Of a DNA stretch of 64,000 bases, positions 1-12,500 are shown piece after piece. The position numbers were made by a program, and so were the translations under genes. The stretch comes from Rana temporaria. Its lineage: Eukaryota; Chordata; Amphibia; Anura; Ranidae. Each line of letters begins with the position of its first letter. Within the stretch, counting starts at the first letter, position 1. The notes under the pieces are model-generated. The model searched no databases. It was not told the DNA's origin and worked only from the letters and a program-made list of their open reading frames with translations. The stretch spans positions 56,726,004-56,790,003 of the forward strand of contig NC_053492.1 of assembly GCF_905171775.1 (NCBI RefSeq), read 5' to 3'.

Positions 1-44
1 TTCCGATCAGCGGGACTCCACTTTAGGGTGGAGAACCGCTTTAA
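1..44 (+). repeat. Right end of a foldback MITE of family C
   Basis: The window opens inside a repeat whose end (GGGTGGAGAACCGCTTTAA) resembles the right ends of the elements at 1048-1412 and 45484-45894. The rest lies to the left of the window. Confidence 0.5.
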
Positions 45-74
45 ACACTTTTTTCTGGCCATTCTGTCTTTCGG

Positions 75-89
75 CCAGCAGGTGGCACT
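75..89 (+). promoter_or_regulatory. CTCF-like motif 1 upstream of CDC5L
   Basis: CCAGCAGGTGGCACT fits the vertebrate CTCF core consensus CCASYAGRKGGCRS. It is the first of three same-orientation sites within 250 bp. The match is by eye, not by a scored matrix. Confidence 0.5.
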
Positions 90-236
90 CTGTACAACCC
101 TGTCAGCAGTGAGGCGCTCTAGGCTACTTTAGGCTACACGAAGACGTGCATGCGCAGTACACGTGGTTGGAGATTTTGACAAGTTGGAACTTTTGACAGA
201 TCATTGGCTCTGTTCCTGGGTGAAGGTGACCTCTGC

Positions 237-251
237 CCACCAGAGGGCGCT
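237..251 (+). promoter_or_regulatory. CTCF-like motif 2 upstream of CDC5L
   Basis: CCACCAGAGGGCGCT is an essentially ideal CTCF core. It lies 251 bp upstream of the start codon, in the same orientation as motifs 1 and 3. Confidence 0.6.
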
Positions 252-307
252 CCCTATATACGTTTTATGTTCTTCGGCTGTCCTGTAGCCAAAAGGTGGA
301 CCTCCAA

Positions 308-322
308 CCAGCAGAGGGCGCG
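308..322 (+). promoter_or_regulatory. CTCF-like motif 3 upstream of CDC5L
   Basis: CCAGCAGAGGGCGCG is a strong CTCF core match 71 bp downstream of motif 2. The pair shares the CAGAGGGCGC core with different flanks, so it is not simply one duplicated block. Confidence 0.6.
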
Positions 323-478
323 CTCCTCGGAGCAGCGTCGCTCTACACGATGGTCTCTGCTCGCTGGTGTCGGACGTAGCGCGTCATCGGCAGCAACAAC
401 AAGCGGGACTGGATCGAGCGTGGCCCCCGCTGCCTCCCGTGTGTGTAGTAGTAATAGTAATAGAGAGTCCCCGGTGCA

Positions 479-486
479 TCACGTGA
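479..486. promoter_or_regulatory. Palindromic E-box TCACGTGA next to the start codon
   Basis: TCACGTGA is the preferred 8-mer of USF, MITF/TFE and related bHLH-zip factors. It ends 15 bp before the CDC5L ATG, so it lies in or beside the 5' UTR. A simpler CACGTG occurs at 160-165. Confidence 0.4.
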
Positions 487-501
487 CCGAACACCGCCAA
501 C

Positions 502-546
502 ATGCCGCGGATTATGATAAAGGGCGGGGTGTGGAGGAACACCGAG
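502..546 (+). CDS. CDC5L: CDC5L coding exon 1 (residues 1-15)
   Basis: This exon encodes MPRIMIKGGVWRNTE, the invariant CDC5L N-terminus, with the first tryptophan of Myb repeat 1. The ATG context is CCAACATGC, with A at -3. The donor is GAG|GTGAGG and the intron phase is 0. Sequence upstream of 502 is GC-rich and should contain the 5' UTR; the transcription start cannot be fixed from sequence. Confidence 0.95.
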
Positions 547-3500
547 GTGAGGAGGAGATAGAGCGGCCAGGTTACCCTGGTGATGGGTGCTGAGTGTTTG
601 TGTAGTCCTCCCAGGGGAGCCCCGGCCAGCTGTGGTGACCGCCATGACTGGAAATGCACATTGCCTGGCTGTTATGGGGGGTGTATACATGGTGGGGGTG
701 ACTGGGAGGACATGATAGGTAGGTATGGAGAGGAAAAGCCTCAGGAGGTGGCCCTGTCCTCCCTAGTGGTGGGTGTGGTGTATTAGGCCTCATTCACACA
801 CACTGATCCCCATGTCTGTGTATGGGGGGCGCCCTGTCTGCACACACGCCCTCGTTTGATGCATTATTAGGGGGGGGCACTCACCTGCACCTACCTACCT
901 GTGTCCCTGCAGCAGTACTAGGAGGCTCAGGATGTATACAGAGAGGGCCCGTCCCTTCTCAGCGTCTGTGTGAATCAGGCCTGGTATACGCCATGTATGG
1001 CTGGTGGGAGCCGCCGTTACCTCACATCGCATTATTGTGGTGGTCCGCCCAAAAAAGCCATCAGCTACACATACTGCAGCTGCTGGCTTTTATTAAATGG
1101 ACACTTACCTGTCCTGGAGTCCAGCGATGTCTACACCACAGCTGATGTTTCCATCAGCGGTTGGGTGCTGCAGCCACCATTGCGGGTAAGGGAACCCGGC
1201 AGTGTAGCCTTTCGACTTCATGCCGTGAGCCCTACTGCGCATGCGCAAGGCCCTGCTCCTCTCTCCTACTGGCCCGGCCCAGACTCCCGGAAGTGGGAAA
1301 GGATACATGTCAAAGACAGGTACCCTTTCCCCCCTCCCCCCTGAAAGGTGCCAAGGGGGGGGGGGGGAGACTATGAGCGGAAGTTCCACTTTTGGGTGGA
1401 ACTCCGCTTTAACCACTTCAGTACAGGGGCACTTATCCCCCTTCCTGCCCAAGCCAATTCTCAGCTTTCAGCGCTGTCACTTTTTAAATGGCAATTGCAC
1501 GGTCATGCTATGCCAGGGGTGCCCAGCCTTTTAAAGAATGAGGGCCACTTAAAGTGGAGGTTCACCCATAGAGAACACATTTTCCCCTTAGATGGATGCT
1601 CGTTTTGTCTAGGGGAATCGGCTAGTTGTTTTAAAATATGATCCGTACTTACCGTTTACGAGATGCATCTTCTCCGCCGCTTCCGGGTATGGTCTTCGGG
1701 AGCGGGCGTTCCTTCTTGATTGACAGTCTTCCGAGAGGCTTCCGACGGTCGCATCCATCGCGTCACGATTTTCCGAAAGAAGCCGAACGTCGGTGCGCAG
1801 GCGCAGTATAGAGCCGCACCGACGTTCGGCTTCTTTCGGCTACTCGTGACGCGATGGATGCGACCGTCGGAAGCCTCTCGGAAGACTGTCAATCAAGAAG
1901 GAACGCCCGCTCCCGAGGACCCATACCTGGAAGTGTCGGAGAGGATGCATCTCGTAAACGGGTAAGTACAGCTCATATTTTAAAACAACTAGCCGATTCC
2001 CCTAGACAAAACGAGCAGGAATCTAAGGGGAAAAGGTCAAAAAATAAATAAATGGGTGAACTCCCGCTTTAAGCAACTTGGTAACCAGTCATGGGCCGCA
2101 TTGAGCGGAGTGGGAGGCTGAAGGGTCTCCGATCCACCCAGATGGAAGGGGACAAATTCCCTTATGTTTTTCGGATTGGAAGTAGGTGGGCGTAAACAGA
2201 CATTTGTCGCTCTATAGAGGTGAATTGAGGGTCCCATTTGGTTGGGCTGATCCTGTGAAAAGGGCCTAAGACTGCTTTCACACTGATGTGCTGCGGTTTA
2301 CCCACACCGCGGGTGCAGCGTAGTGCTCCTGTGTCTATCCTGAAGGTTAGCTGAACTTTGCCATAGACTCTGCCTGTGGCAAAAGCTGGTGCTGTAGAGG
2401 AAGCATCGGCTTATGGGGCTCTGCCCTGCAGCCACTTTCTTCCTCTACCACCAGCATTGTTCACAACACTGATGCTGCAATATGGCGGGTCGGCAACCTG
2501 CGATCTGGGCTTGCCAACCCGCCATTCCAGAGAAGGATGTCGCGGGCCAAATCAGAGGGCTCCGCGGGCCACTGGTTGGCCACCCCTGTGCTACGCTTTA
2601 CCCAAACTACATTTTTAGAATTTTGTTCCCACAAATAGAAATTTCTTTTGGTGGTATTTGATCACCTCTGCGGTTTTTATTTTTTGTTAAATAAGAAAAA
2701 AAAGACTGAACATTTTGAAAAAAGTTTTTCTTAGTTTCTGTTATAAAATTTTGTAAATAAGTAAGTTTTCTCCTTAAAGCGGGGGTTCACCCTGTTAAAA
2801 AAAAAAAAAATGTTTTTTTTTATTAGACCATTACTTTCGGCATCGTAGCGCGAGCTACTGTATGCCGGTCCTAAATTTTTAATCCCCGTACTCACTGTGC
2901 TATCGATGATTGAAGAATCCGGGGAATGGGCGTTCCTATGGTGAGAGAAGGTGATTGACGGCCGGCCCTGGCACGTCACGCTTCTCCGGAAATAGCCGAA
3001 ATAGGCTTGGCTATTCACGGCGCCTGCGCATAGCCTGTGCGCAGGCGCCGTGAAGAGCCGAGACCTACTCCGGCTGTCTTCGGGGAGCGTGACGTGCCAG
3101 AGCCGGCTGTCAATCATCCTCCCTCTCCATAGGCACGCCCATTCCCCGCGGGAGTCGGATTCTTCAATCATCAATAGCACAGTGAGTACGGGGATTAAAA
3201 ATTTAAGACCGGCATACCGTAGCTCGCGCTACGATGCCGAATGTAATGGAATAATGAGGTGAAGGAGGGTGAACTACCGCTTTCACTGATGGGCACTGAT
3301 AATGTGGCACCGATGAGATAATAAGTGGCACTGGTGGGAACTCATAGGCGACACTGAAAGGCTGCACTGATGGGTACTCCTGTGCGGCACTGTTGGGCAT
3401 CACTGGTGTCACTGACAGGCGTTTTTAATCGGCACTGATTGGCATATCCCTGGTGGTCTAGGGTGACATAACTGGTAGTCCTGTGTGGTGGTCCTGAGCG

Positions 3501-6500
3501 GGCATCCATGGGGGGGGCTGCACTGATAAACAATCAGCGCAGACCCTCCCTGCCGGTAGAGCACCCGATAGGCTCTCCTCTACTCGTGTCTGTCAGATGC
3601 GAGTGAGGAAAAGCCGATAAAGGCTCTTCCTGTTTACATCTTGATCAGCTGTGATTGAACGCGGCTGATCACGGGGTAAAGAGCCTTCCGCCAGAGGCTC
3701 TTTACTGAGATCAGTGATGCGGTGTGTTAAACTGACACGCTGCACCACCGATCGTCGCGCTGCATGCCCCCACGGCTGTGTGATCGCAGCTTATCCTACT
3801 GGACGCCCAGTCAGGATAACTGAACCTCCGCCCGGCCATCATTTTGCTATAGGCTGGACGGGAAGTGGTTAAAGGATAAGTTCACCTTTGGGAACATATT
3901 ACATGTTCCTCCCGTTTTATTAGGGTTGAACATGTACCCGTTCCTACTCCCGCAGCAGCTCCCCGAACCGCTGATGACAACAAAACAGGGGTCTTCTGCC
4001 TGAACTCGCTGTCCTAATTAAAAAGAAATAACGCAGCCAACACCCCCCCCCCCCCCCGCATCATTCATTCACTGTTTTGTAATTGGGAGAACTGCAAGTT
4101 GTTATTATGCAGGATTTATTAGTGTCACTGGTCCCCAAAAAAATTTCGGGTTTGTCTGCCGCAATCCCGCTATAAGACACGGATCGTTGCTATTACTAGT
4201 AATAAATAAAAATCCCATAGTTTGCAGATGCTGTAACTTTTTTGCAAACCAATCAATATACGCTTATTTTGATTTATTATTTATTTTTTTCCAAAAATAT
4301 GTAATGAAGACATATTGGCCTAAATTTATGAAGAAATTGGCTTTTTTACACTTTTTTTATTGGATATGTTTAATAGCAGAAAGTAAAATATATTTTTTTC
4401 ATAATTGGCAGTTTATTTTGTATATAGTGCAAAAATAACCACAGAGGTGATGAAATGCCACCAAAAGAAAGCTCTATTTGTGGGGAAGAAAGGACATCAA
4501 TTTTATTTGGGTACAGCTTAGCACGACCAATTGTCAAAGTACAGCAGTGCCTTATTGCAAAAAATGGCCTGGTCATGAAGGGGGGTAAACTTTCCGGAGC
4601 TGAAGTGGTACATATAAAAGCTTCTGTGTGGTCAGTCTAAACGCTTCTCGGATTCAGTTACTGTATTTATTGGCGTATAACACTCACTTTTTTACCCTGA
4701 AAATAGAGGGTAAACTGTGCCTGCGTGTTATACGCAGGGGGCTGTGGAAGTTTTTTTCCTGAAACTTCCCTCTTAAAGTTAGGGTGCGTGTTATACGCCT
4801 GTGCGTGTTATACGCCGATAAATACAGTACTGTGTTATGTACAAGCCTCATAAGGCCAAATCCCCCTCTGTTTGTGTGTCTCTCTCGCACACCCCCTCAG
4901 ACACTGCCGCTCACAGTGGGAGGGTTTCCGCAGCAGAGGAATTGCTGTCCATCCAGAAAGCTGTGGGCAGGACTGGGTGTGGTCAGATGCTGAGTGACAA
5001 GCTACAGGCAGTGGCATTGATGACGGCCTTACCTCCTGCAAAGTCTTCTCATCCAACTGCAGTGTACTCAGGCGCAGCCTACATTGATTTAACACTGTAC
5101 TGAGTTCGGGAGCAGTGCAGCATCGCCGTCACCTCACCATAGGAGACTGCATTAGGTGAACTAAGAGAAAACAAAGTGTGCATTCCCTTTAATAAATACG
5201 ATAACTTCCATATAAAAACGGTTGCTGGTTATAGAAGATAAATCGTGCTGCCTTTCTTTTCACAGGATGAAATTCTTAAAGCTGCGGTTATGAAATATGG
5301 CAAAAACCAGTGGTCTCGTATTGCATCTTTGCTACACAGGAAATCTGCCAAACAGTGTAAAGCCCGATGGTAAGTCTGACTCTAGAAGCCAATCCTAGAA
5401 TATTGTCTCGCTCATTAGGGCCTGTGTTTAAGAAGGCCCTGCCTAACCCAATACCAGCTTTATTTAGACTTTCATTACAGGCATCAGAAGAATCTCTCTT
5501 CATTCCTCTGGAAAGGCCTTCCACTATTGGGGCAAATAACGGATGTCTTTTTCTTTGGAATGAATGGGAGATTTGACTGGAGTTGGGCTTTAGTGTATTC
5601 TTCATCCTGCTGCAAGAATGTTGTTGATGTTTGTATTGTTCCCCAATGACAGGTATGAATGGCTGGACCCGAGTATTAAGAAGACAGAATGGTCTCGTGA
5701 GGAGGAAGAGAAGCTGCTGCACTTGGCCAAGCTGATGCCTACACAATGGAGAACTATTGCCCCAATCATAGGTCGCACAGCAGCTCAGTGTCTGGAACAT
5801 TACGAATACTTGCTGTAAGTAGAACTGATTAGTGGCTCCACTAAGGTTTGTCATAGTGTGATATCACGTATGCCGCTTCTTGTCTGTGATTGTAACTGCC
5901 AGGATCTGCTGTGTGTCACTTGGGTATGAATAGTAATTCATGTGGCACTTATTGCTGTAAAAAAAAAATTGTAGAACCAGCACTTCTCTAAATGTAAACA
6001 GTAGTCCCTGATAATATTGTATTGTATGTGATGCGCCTGCCTAAATTCTGGTGTGGGAGTCTCAAAATGGAGCATCAGCTGCTTTCGTGACTGAAGTAAG
6101 GAAGGTCTTTGTTAAAATGTCTGGAGTTCTGCTATAAGAGCTGTCAAGTTTCTTAGGCCCCTTTCACACCAGCGGACCGGATGTCTGCTTTTTCATCCAT
6201 CCGTGTAAGGATGAAAAAGGGACATACATTAATCCCTATGAGATGGTGGGTGTCAGCGGATGAACATCCACTGACACCCGATCTCATCGGTGTCAGCAAT
6301 GCTTCAATTCTGCAGACGGAATGGGTGAACGCGGACAGACGGTCCTTGTTCAACTGATTTTCCCCCCACCCATAGAGGAGAGCAGAGATTTGACAGGGCG
6401 CTCCCTGCACAGTGTGTGCGGGGACCGCTCTGTCATCTGCCGGCTCAGCGTGGATCAACGGAGCGATCCCTGCTGAGTAAGCGGATGAGACATGTACGGA

Positions 6501-9500
6501 TCCTCACGGGAATGGGACCTTAGACTGGGAGGAATGATTTATAGGATAACTGAAATAAAACCAGTCTGCAATAGGAATTTGATCTCCACCCTTGGTTGGC
6601 TATACCAGTCCTCAAAATTTCCACTGGGGGCGAGTGATGACAGGGCTGCATGACCAATCTCCCTCCAATCTGTGCCTACACTTAGGCCTCGTACACACGA
6701 CAGAGTTTCTCGGCAGAATTCAGCGAGAAACTCGGTCAGAGCCGGATTCTGCTGAGAAACTCTGTCGTGTGTACACTTTCGGCCCGATCGAGAAAATAGA
6801 GAACATGTTCTCTATTTTCTCGTTGTTCTATGGGAGAACTCGGCCCGCCGAGCTCCTCGGCGGCTTCAGGGCTGAACTCGCCGAGGAACTCGATGTGTTT
6901 GGCACGTCGAGTTCCTCGGCCGTGTGTACGAGGCCTTAGAGTCCCGATGAGATTGGCGGCCGAAGAGGAAAGGTGCATGCTCGGGAAAAGTAGTCTGTTG
7001 AGCCGCGCACAGGCAGAGCAGTACATAGGTGCTCTCCTTACAATTCTCATTAAGCCATGGGACCTAACAGTATGACCTCTCTGAGCCTGCCCCCCTCCCC
7101 CGGGCCCCGACCAATGTAGCTGGAGAGCAGAAAGTAATGAGTGAGGTGGAGGATTGCAAAAATTACCACTCCGGTGCAGCGCTCACTGAAAGTTGCCCTG
7201 ACATGAGAGCGGCAGCCTTCTAGTTTGTGCCATTTTCTTCTCCTTGTGCTCTATGTAGGTGTCCAGCAGTTCAGCCTGAGCACTGTGAGCAGACTGGTCT
7301 CAATGTGTGCTGTGCGCTGTCAGTGTGCGCTGTGCTATGGTGTCAATGGCTGTGCAGTTGTGTGGATCTCAGCGCTGGATTGTACTCCCTCCCGCTGTGC
7401 TGCAGCTCCTCTCTGCCAGCCTGAATAAAAGGGGGAAGTGGGGACATGCAAGCGTGGAGCCGCACACACAGGCTCCTGATGATGAGATGAATGGGAGAGA
7501 GAGGATGGATGGGAGTTGCAGAGGAGACAGCAAGAGAATGGGGAAGAGACCCCGTTCTAGTGCCCTGTCCATCTGGTCTGCCCCCAGTGCCCTGTCCCTC
7601 TGGTCTGCCCCCAGTCCCTCTGGTCTGCCCCCAGTGCCCTGTCCCTCTGGTCTGCCCCCAGTGCCCTGTCCCATTTTGTTAAAGTTGTTGTTGGTAATAT
7701 TTAATTTTGTAACTTGATTCTGCATAAAACATTGTCATTCCATGAGATAATCTACGAGGGCGTGTTTATGGGTGCAATTAGGCTCAGGGCAGTGTATGAA
7801 TTAGGTGGGGCAACTGGTGGCGAGTAACTCTTGAGGCCTGGCTAGTGGCTCAGGACTTGAAATTTTGAGCCCTGGGCTATACTACTGCAGCCTTGGCTCT
7901 CAGGAATCACTTTATTTAATTTTCCCAAAATGTCTTTCAGGATAGCACCTGAGAGATTGTAGTTTCTCCCCCACAGACAAGAAACACGTCACCTTCAAGC
8001 TTTAAGCTCAGATTCACACTGGGCTGTGGGAATGAAGCTGTGCACGATTTTACTCCTGCTGGCGGCCGCAATTACAGAGACATCTGTGTAGGTTTCTGCA
8101 CAGATGTCAATGTAAATCGTGGGCTGAAATTGCAAAAAGTGGTACAGAAACGACTTTTTGAAATGCAGCGGATTTGACATGTCAAAACTCAGCAGTGTGA
8201 ACCAGGGCTAAAAGAAGGCCTCTCCCTCAGTTTTTGCATTTCCTCGAGTGGCGGGAACACCTTAGAACTGAAGGGGGGAGGATAAGATTTCAGGGCTATG
8301 GGTTTTTGAACATTCTCTCAGTATGTGCAGGTAGAGAGCCTGCACTGGCCTGTTGTCGTTTTGCCCCAGTTTTTCATTCAGAGGTGGTGCTTCTGGTCTC
8401 TGTATTGCCAACATGTTTCTGGTAGCTGAGGAGCATCCTCCGCCATGTCCGGTGCCATCAGTTCCCAAAGGGGAGGAACCTTCGCGTGAGGACTGCAGCA
8501 TCTGTTCCGGCCGCAGGGATGCACAGGGAGGAGGCAGAACCCACCTGGTGCCAATTTCTGGTTCTGTTCCAGCGCAATGGCTTCTTGACTCCAGAACTGG
8601 CATTCAAGCCATGATTTGGAGGAGGAGCCAGGAACTGGGACAAACAGGGACAAGTATTGGCACCAGCATAGCCCAGGTTGGGATCTGGCTGATTGGGTCT
8701 CTTTACTGTTTTTTTTTCTATTTAACTATTTAACCCCCCCTGCCCCCCCCCCCCACAGTTACTATGGCCTGTGTGGGCATGTGGAATACTGTTTTTATCC
8801 AGTGTGCCTGTTTAGGCGTTTGGGAAGCATGGTGCTCTGGTTCAGGTCTCAGTGGGGGTTTTCTCTTTCTTGCAAGCTAAGAGCAATGTCCAGGAACAAG
8901 CCCCTGTGAAGAAATGTCCTTCATGCAAAGTCAAGCTTTGGGATGCATGTGCAAAGTCTGTATTGCTTTACTTGTTAGAGGAATCTTCAGCGGTGTGTAA
9001 TGACCTGATTTCTTTAGTCAAGAATGAGCTCAGTGCCATGTTTCAGACTTTTCACACCATGCTATCGGCTTTCTCCGCCCTGCAAAAGCTTTGACTATTT
9101 TGAAATCTTCGTCTACCCCGCAGTCCTCTGCCTTGCTTAGTGCAGAGCCTGGGGGATCTTCTATGCAGAAGGTTCACAGCACCTTTTCTAGGGCTGTGGG
9201 ATAGATTGCTGATGACTCAAATCCATACAAATTCCGCCAGAGGAGCCTTATGGCTAAAAAGTTGACTGGGAGACTCCATTTCTAAAGTTAGTGGTTGTAA
9301 AGGCAGAAGGATTTTTTTTTTTAATCTTTATGCATTAAAGGGGTTGTAAAGGTTCGTTTTTTATTTTCTAAATAGGTTCCTTTAAGCTAGTGCATTGTTG
9401 CTTCACTTACCTTTTCCTTCAATTTCCCTTCCAAATGTTTTTTTTTCTTTGTTTTCTTTGTCTGAATTTCTCACTTCCTGTTCCTCCTCAGTAAGGTGTT

Positions 9501-12500
9501 CAGTAAGCTGTTCTAAATGACTTTCCACCGCTCAGATGATGGTGGAAAGCTTACTGAGGAGAAACAGGAAGTGAGAAATTCAAACAAAGAAAAAAAACAT
9601 TTAGAAGGGAAATCGAAGGAAAATGTAAGTGAACCCACAATGCACTAGCTTAAAGGAACCAATTTAGAAAATAAAAGACGAACCTTTACAATCCCTTTAA
9701 AGGGGTTGTAAAGGGTAAATGTTTTTTCACCTGAATGCATCCTATGCATTCAGATGAAAAAACATCCGACTGGTTTTCTCCCACCCTCCAAAGACATGCT
9801 AAAAGGTTAAAGGGGTTGTAAAGGTAAAAAAATGTTTCCCTAAATAGCTTCCTTTACCTTAGTGCAGTCCTCCTTCACTTACCTCATCCTTCGATTTTGC
9901 TTTTTAAATGTCCTTCTTTCTTCTGAGAAATCCTCACTTCCCGTTCTTCTGTTCTTTAGCTCCACACAGTAATGCGAGGCTTTCTCCCTGGTGTGGAGAA
10001 AGCCTCTTGAGGGGGGAGGGGGTGAGCAGGAGTGTCAGGACGCCCACTAACATGCAGCTCCTTTCTCTATCTGCAAAGTAGAGAGTGTGCTGACTTGCCT
10101 GCTAGCCCCCTCCCCCTTCAAGAGGCTTTCTCCACACCAGGTAGAAAGCCTTGCATTACGGTGTGTAGTTACAGACAGAAGAACAGGAAGTGAGGATTTC
10201 TCAGAAGAAATAAGGACATTACAAAGCAAAATGGAAGGATGAGGTAAGTGAAGGAGAACTGCACTAAGGTAAAGGAAGCTATTTAGGGGGAATTTTTTTT
10301 TCCCTTTACAACCCCTTTAATTGGCTTCTGTCTAAAATTGGCCCTAGTATATGAATGGGAGTTAGGGACCTTAGATTGTAAGGTCCTTGATAGTAGGGAC
10401 CAATGTAAATGTACAATGTATATGTAAAGTGCTGCATGAATTGACAGCGCTATACAAGTACCTAAATAATACGCAGGAGTGACATCACCGCCGGAGCCGC
10501 GATACCTGGAAGTTACCCCCGGGAGAGTTGTCACCGCTGCGGGGGCTTCGATCTAAGGTAATTCATAATGAGCTAGTATGCTATGCATACTAGCTCATTA
10601 TGCCTTTGTTTTGCAGGGTTTCTTTGTTATTTTTTTTTTATTTTGGGTTTACAACCACTTTAAGCTGTGTGGTATACCATTTTCAGGTAACCGCCTGCTG
10701 TTTGATCCAGAACTAGAATCAATTCTGGATCATACAGCGGACAAAAAAATATTTTCTGAGTGTGTTTTTTTATTTTTTTTTTCATCCTCCATGAGCTCAA
10801 CAACAAGAGATTGAGTCACAGGAGAAAAAGAAAACTTGAACCTCTTATAATTCAAAAAAGGAAGGGTCCTTTTCCATCCTCCTGCATAGGCTAAAAAGTC
10901 CTAATGACTTGCCGCTCCCTGTGTGAGGAAGATTGCAAGGATATTGTTCCAGCGTGGGAGACCATCATGTCAAATCAGTCGATTTTGGGTATTGTCTTCC
11001 AAGGTTACGTCCTAGTTTGCGGAAGCCCGACAAGGAGACACAGCTTCCGAAAAAGTCCAGGCATATCTCTAGGCATAAAGTCCCTCATCCAAGGACTGAT
11101 TCCACAGAGAGTAGGTATACCAGTACCAATGGCAAGGATTTTACTCCTACATGTTTTTGGTAGGAAAACCTTATTCTCTTTTCACAGTTCAGGGCCATTG
11201 AACAGTGTGTTTCCTCTAATCATCATCTAGAAAGACCTTGCTTCCATTCTGGAATGTTTACAAGATTGTGCTGAAAAGGGTTTGGAAGCAACCTTAGAGA
11301 CCGTTCTCAACATGTTTGTATAGTTGCACATCCATAGTTATTGAATGTGCTTTTTTTTTTTCAGTATTTGCATACTTGTAAGGGTATGGGTTTTATTGTT
11401 TGTTTTTTTCTTCCCCTCCCAGAGATAAAGCTGCACAGAGAGATAATGAAGAGGAAACGGCAGATGACCCCAGGAAACTCAAACCTGGAGAAATTGACCC
11501 AAATCCAGAAACAAAACCTGCCAGACCAGACCCAGTGGACATGGACGAAGGTGATTGTCAACACGTTTTAAGGGCTCATTTACAGGGGGCTCTTCACCTG
11601 CACTCACCCGCATGTCGTATTGGGACACATCGGCTGTGAAAGCGCAGCCACGTGTCCCAGTAGAAATAAATAGGACGCTGGCACAGGGATCCACACAATA
11701 CCTGTGCCAGGAAAACATAGACCTGCGCAGGGCCTTCAGTAAAGCACCCCCTGTGAATGAGCCTCGTAGCTGAGCTCCAGGCAGATGTAAAAGACTTAAA
11801 TTAAAGTGATTGTAATGACTTGTTTGTTATTTGTATAGAACAAAATAAAAATACATGTTATACTCAGTTGCAGTGGATTTACACAGAGCAGCCCCAATCC
11901 TCCCCTTCTTGGGTCCCTCTTCTGTGCTCCTGGCCCCTCCCTCCTGTTCAGTGCCCCCGCAGCAAGTCTTGGCTCCCTGTGTACATTTAGACACTGAGCC
12001 CTGGCCCCACCCCCTCTCTCCCCTGATTGGCTAGCTGACTTTGACAGCAGCCAATGAAGCTGCTGCTGTGTCTCAGCCATTCATTAAGGAGAATCTCGAA
12101 CGGCCGAGACACTCGTGGACCTCGCTGGACAGAGAGGGACCTCGGGTAAGTGTTAGAAGGGCTGCTGCACACACAGAAAGGCTTTTCATCTTGATGCATT
12201 AAGATAAAAAAAAAAAACACCTGCCTTTTACAACCCCTCAATGCAGCTCTGTAATCTGTAATGCATCAATCAATGTATGTATTATGTAACCAGTGTAAGC
12301 TGAATTTGACCTGGTATCGGCCTTATGGGCAGAGCTCAGACTGAGAAAGGAAGTGGCTAGACTGGGAGTCAATCGGGTATGCAAATGCACTGACAAGCTG
12401 ACTGCAGGACTGAGCAGAGAGATGACCTGCGCCTATACTGTCCAATCAACAGGCCAGGGGTTGTTTGGTGTCGCCACTATTTATTAATTGTAACAGTGCC

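Larger units (their letters stand above)
45..501 (+). promoter_or_regulatory. CDC5L: Putative CDC5L promoter and 5' UTR
   Basis: This GC-rich, repeat-poor stretch directly precedes the start codon. It contains three CTCF-like sites, a CACGTG at 160-165, a TGCATGCGCAG segment near 147 resembling an NRF1 half-site, and a TCACGTGA palindrome at 479-486. No well-placed TATA box was identified, although CTATATAC occurs near 254. No divergent coding exon was recognised on the minus strand. The promoter call rests on position and composition. Confidence 0.6.
1409..3872 (+). mobile_element. TTAACCACTT-bounded repeat (family R), full-length copy with insertions
   Basis: It begins TTAACCACTTCA and ends AAGTGGTTAA, so the termini are inverted repeats. 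Host sequence continues across two insertions: GGTCATGCTATGC at 1501-1513 resumes at TGCTACGC (2589), and the AT-rich core with TTTCTTTTGGTGGTATTTGATC (2641 on) resumes after 3284 with GGCACTGATGGGCACTGAT-type sequence. Other copies of the family lie near 4120, 23650, 49475, 54072, 60247 and 63600. No coding capacity is visible. The TTAA ends suggest piggyBac-type mobility, which is inference. Confidence 0.65.

Noticed and set aside
249..262. Possible TATA box (CTATATAC)
   Set aside because: It is a weak match and housekeeping splicing genes usually have TATA-less promoters. There is no start-site evidence.
1656..1965. Matching open frames on both strands (MTVFREASDGRIHRV)
   Set aside because: The same peptide appears on both strands because the DNA is the self-complementary arm pair of a family A MITE. 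It is not a gene.
5288..5854. 188-codon open frame on the minus strand
   Set aside because: It is antisense to CDC5L exons 2 and 3 and the intron between them. It exists because those exons constrain the sequence, and the translation has no recognisable domain.
7369..7717. Overlapping frames on both strands near 7.5 kb
   Set aside because: They arise from a GC-rich minisatellite of CTGGTCTGCCCCCAGT phrases and an otherwise unremarkable intron.
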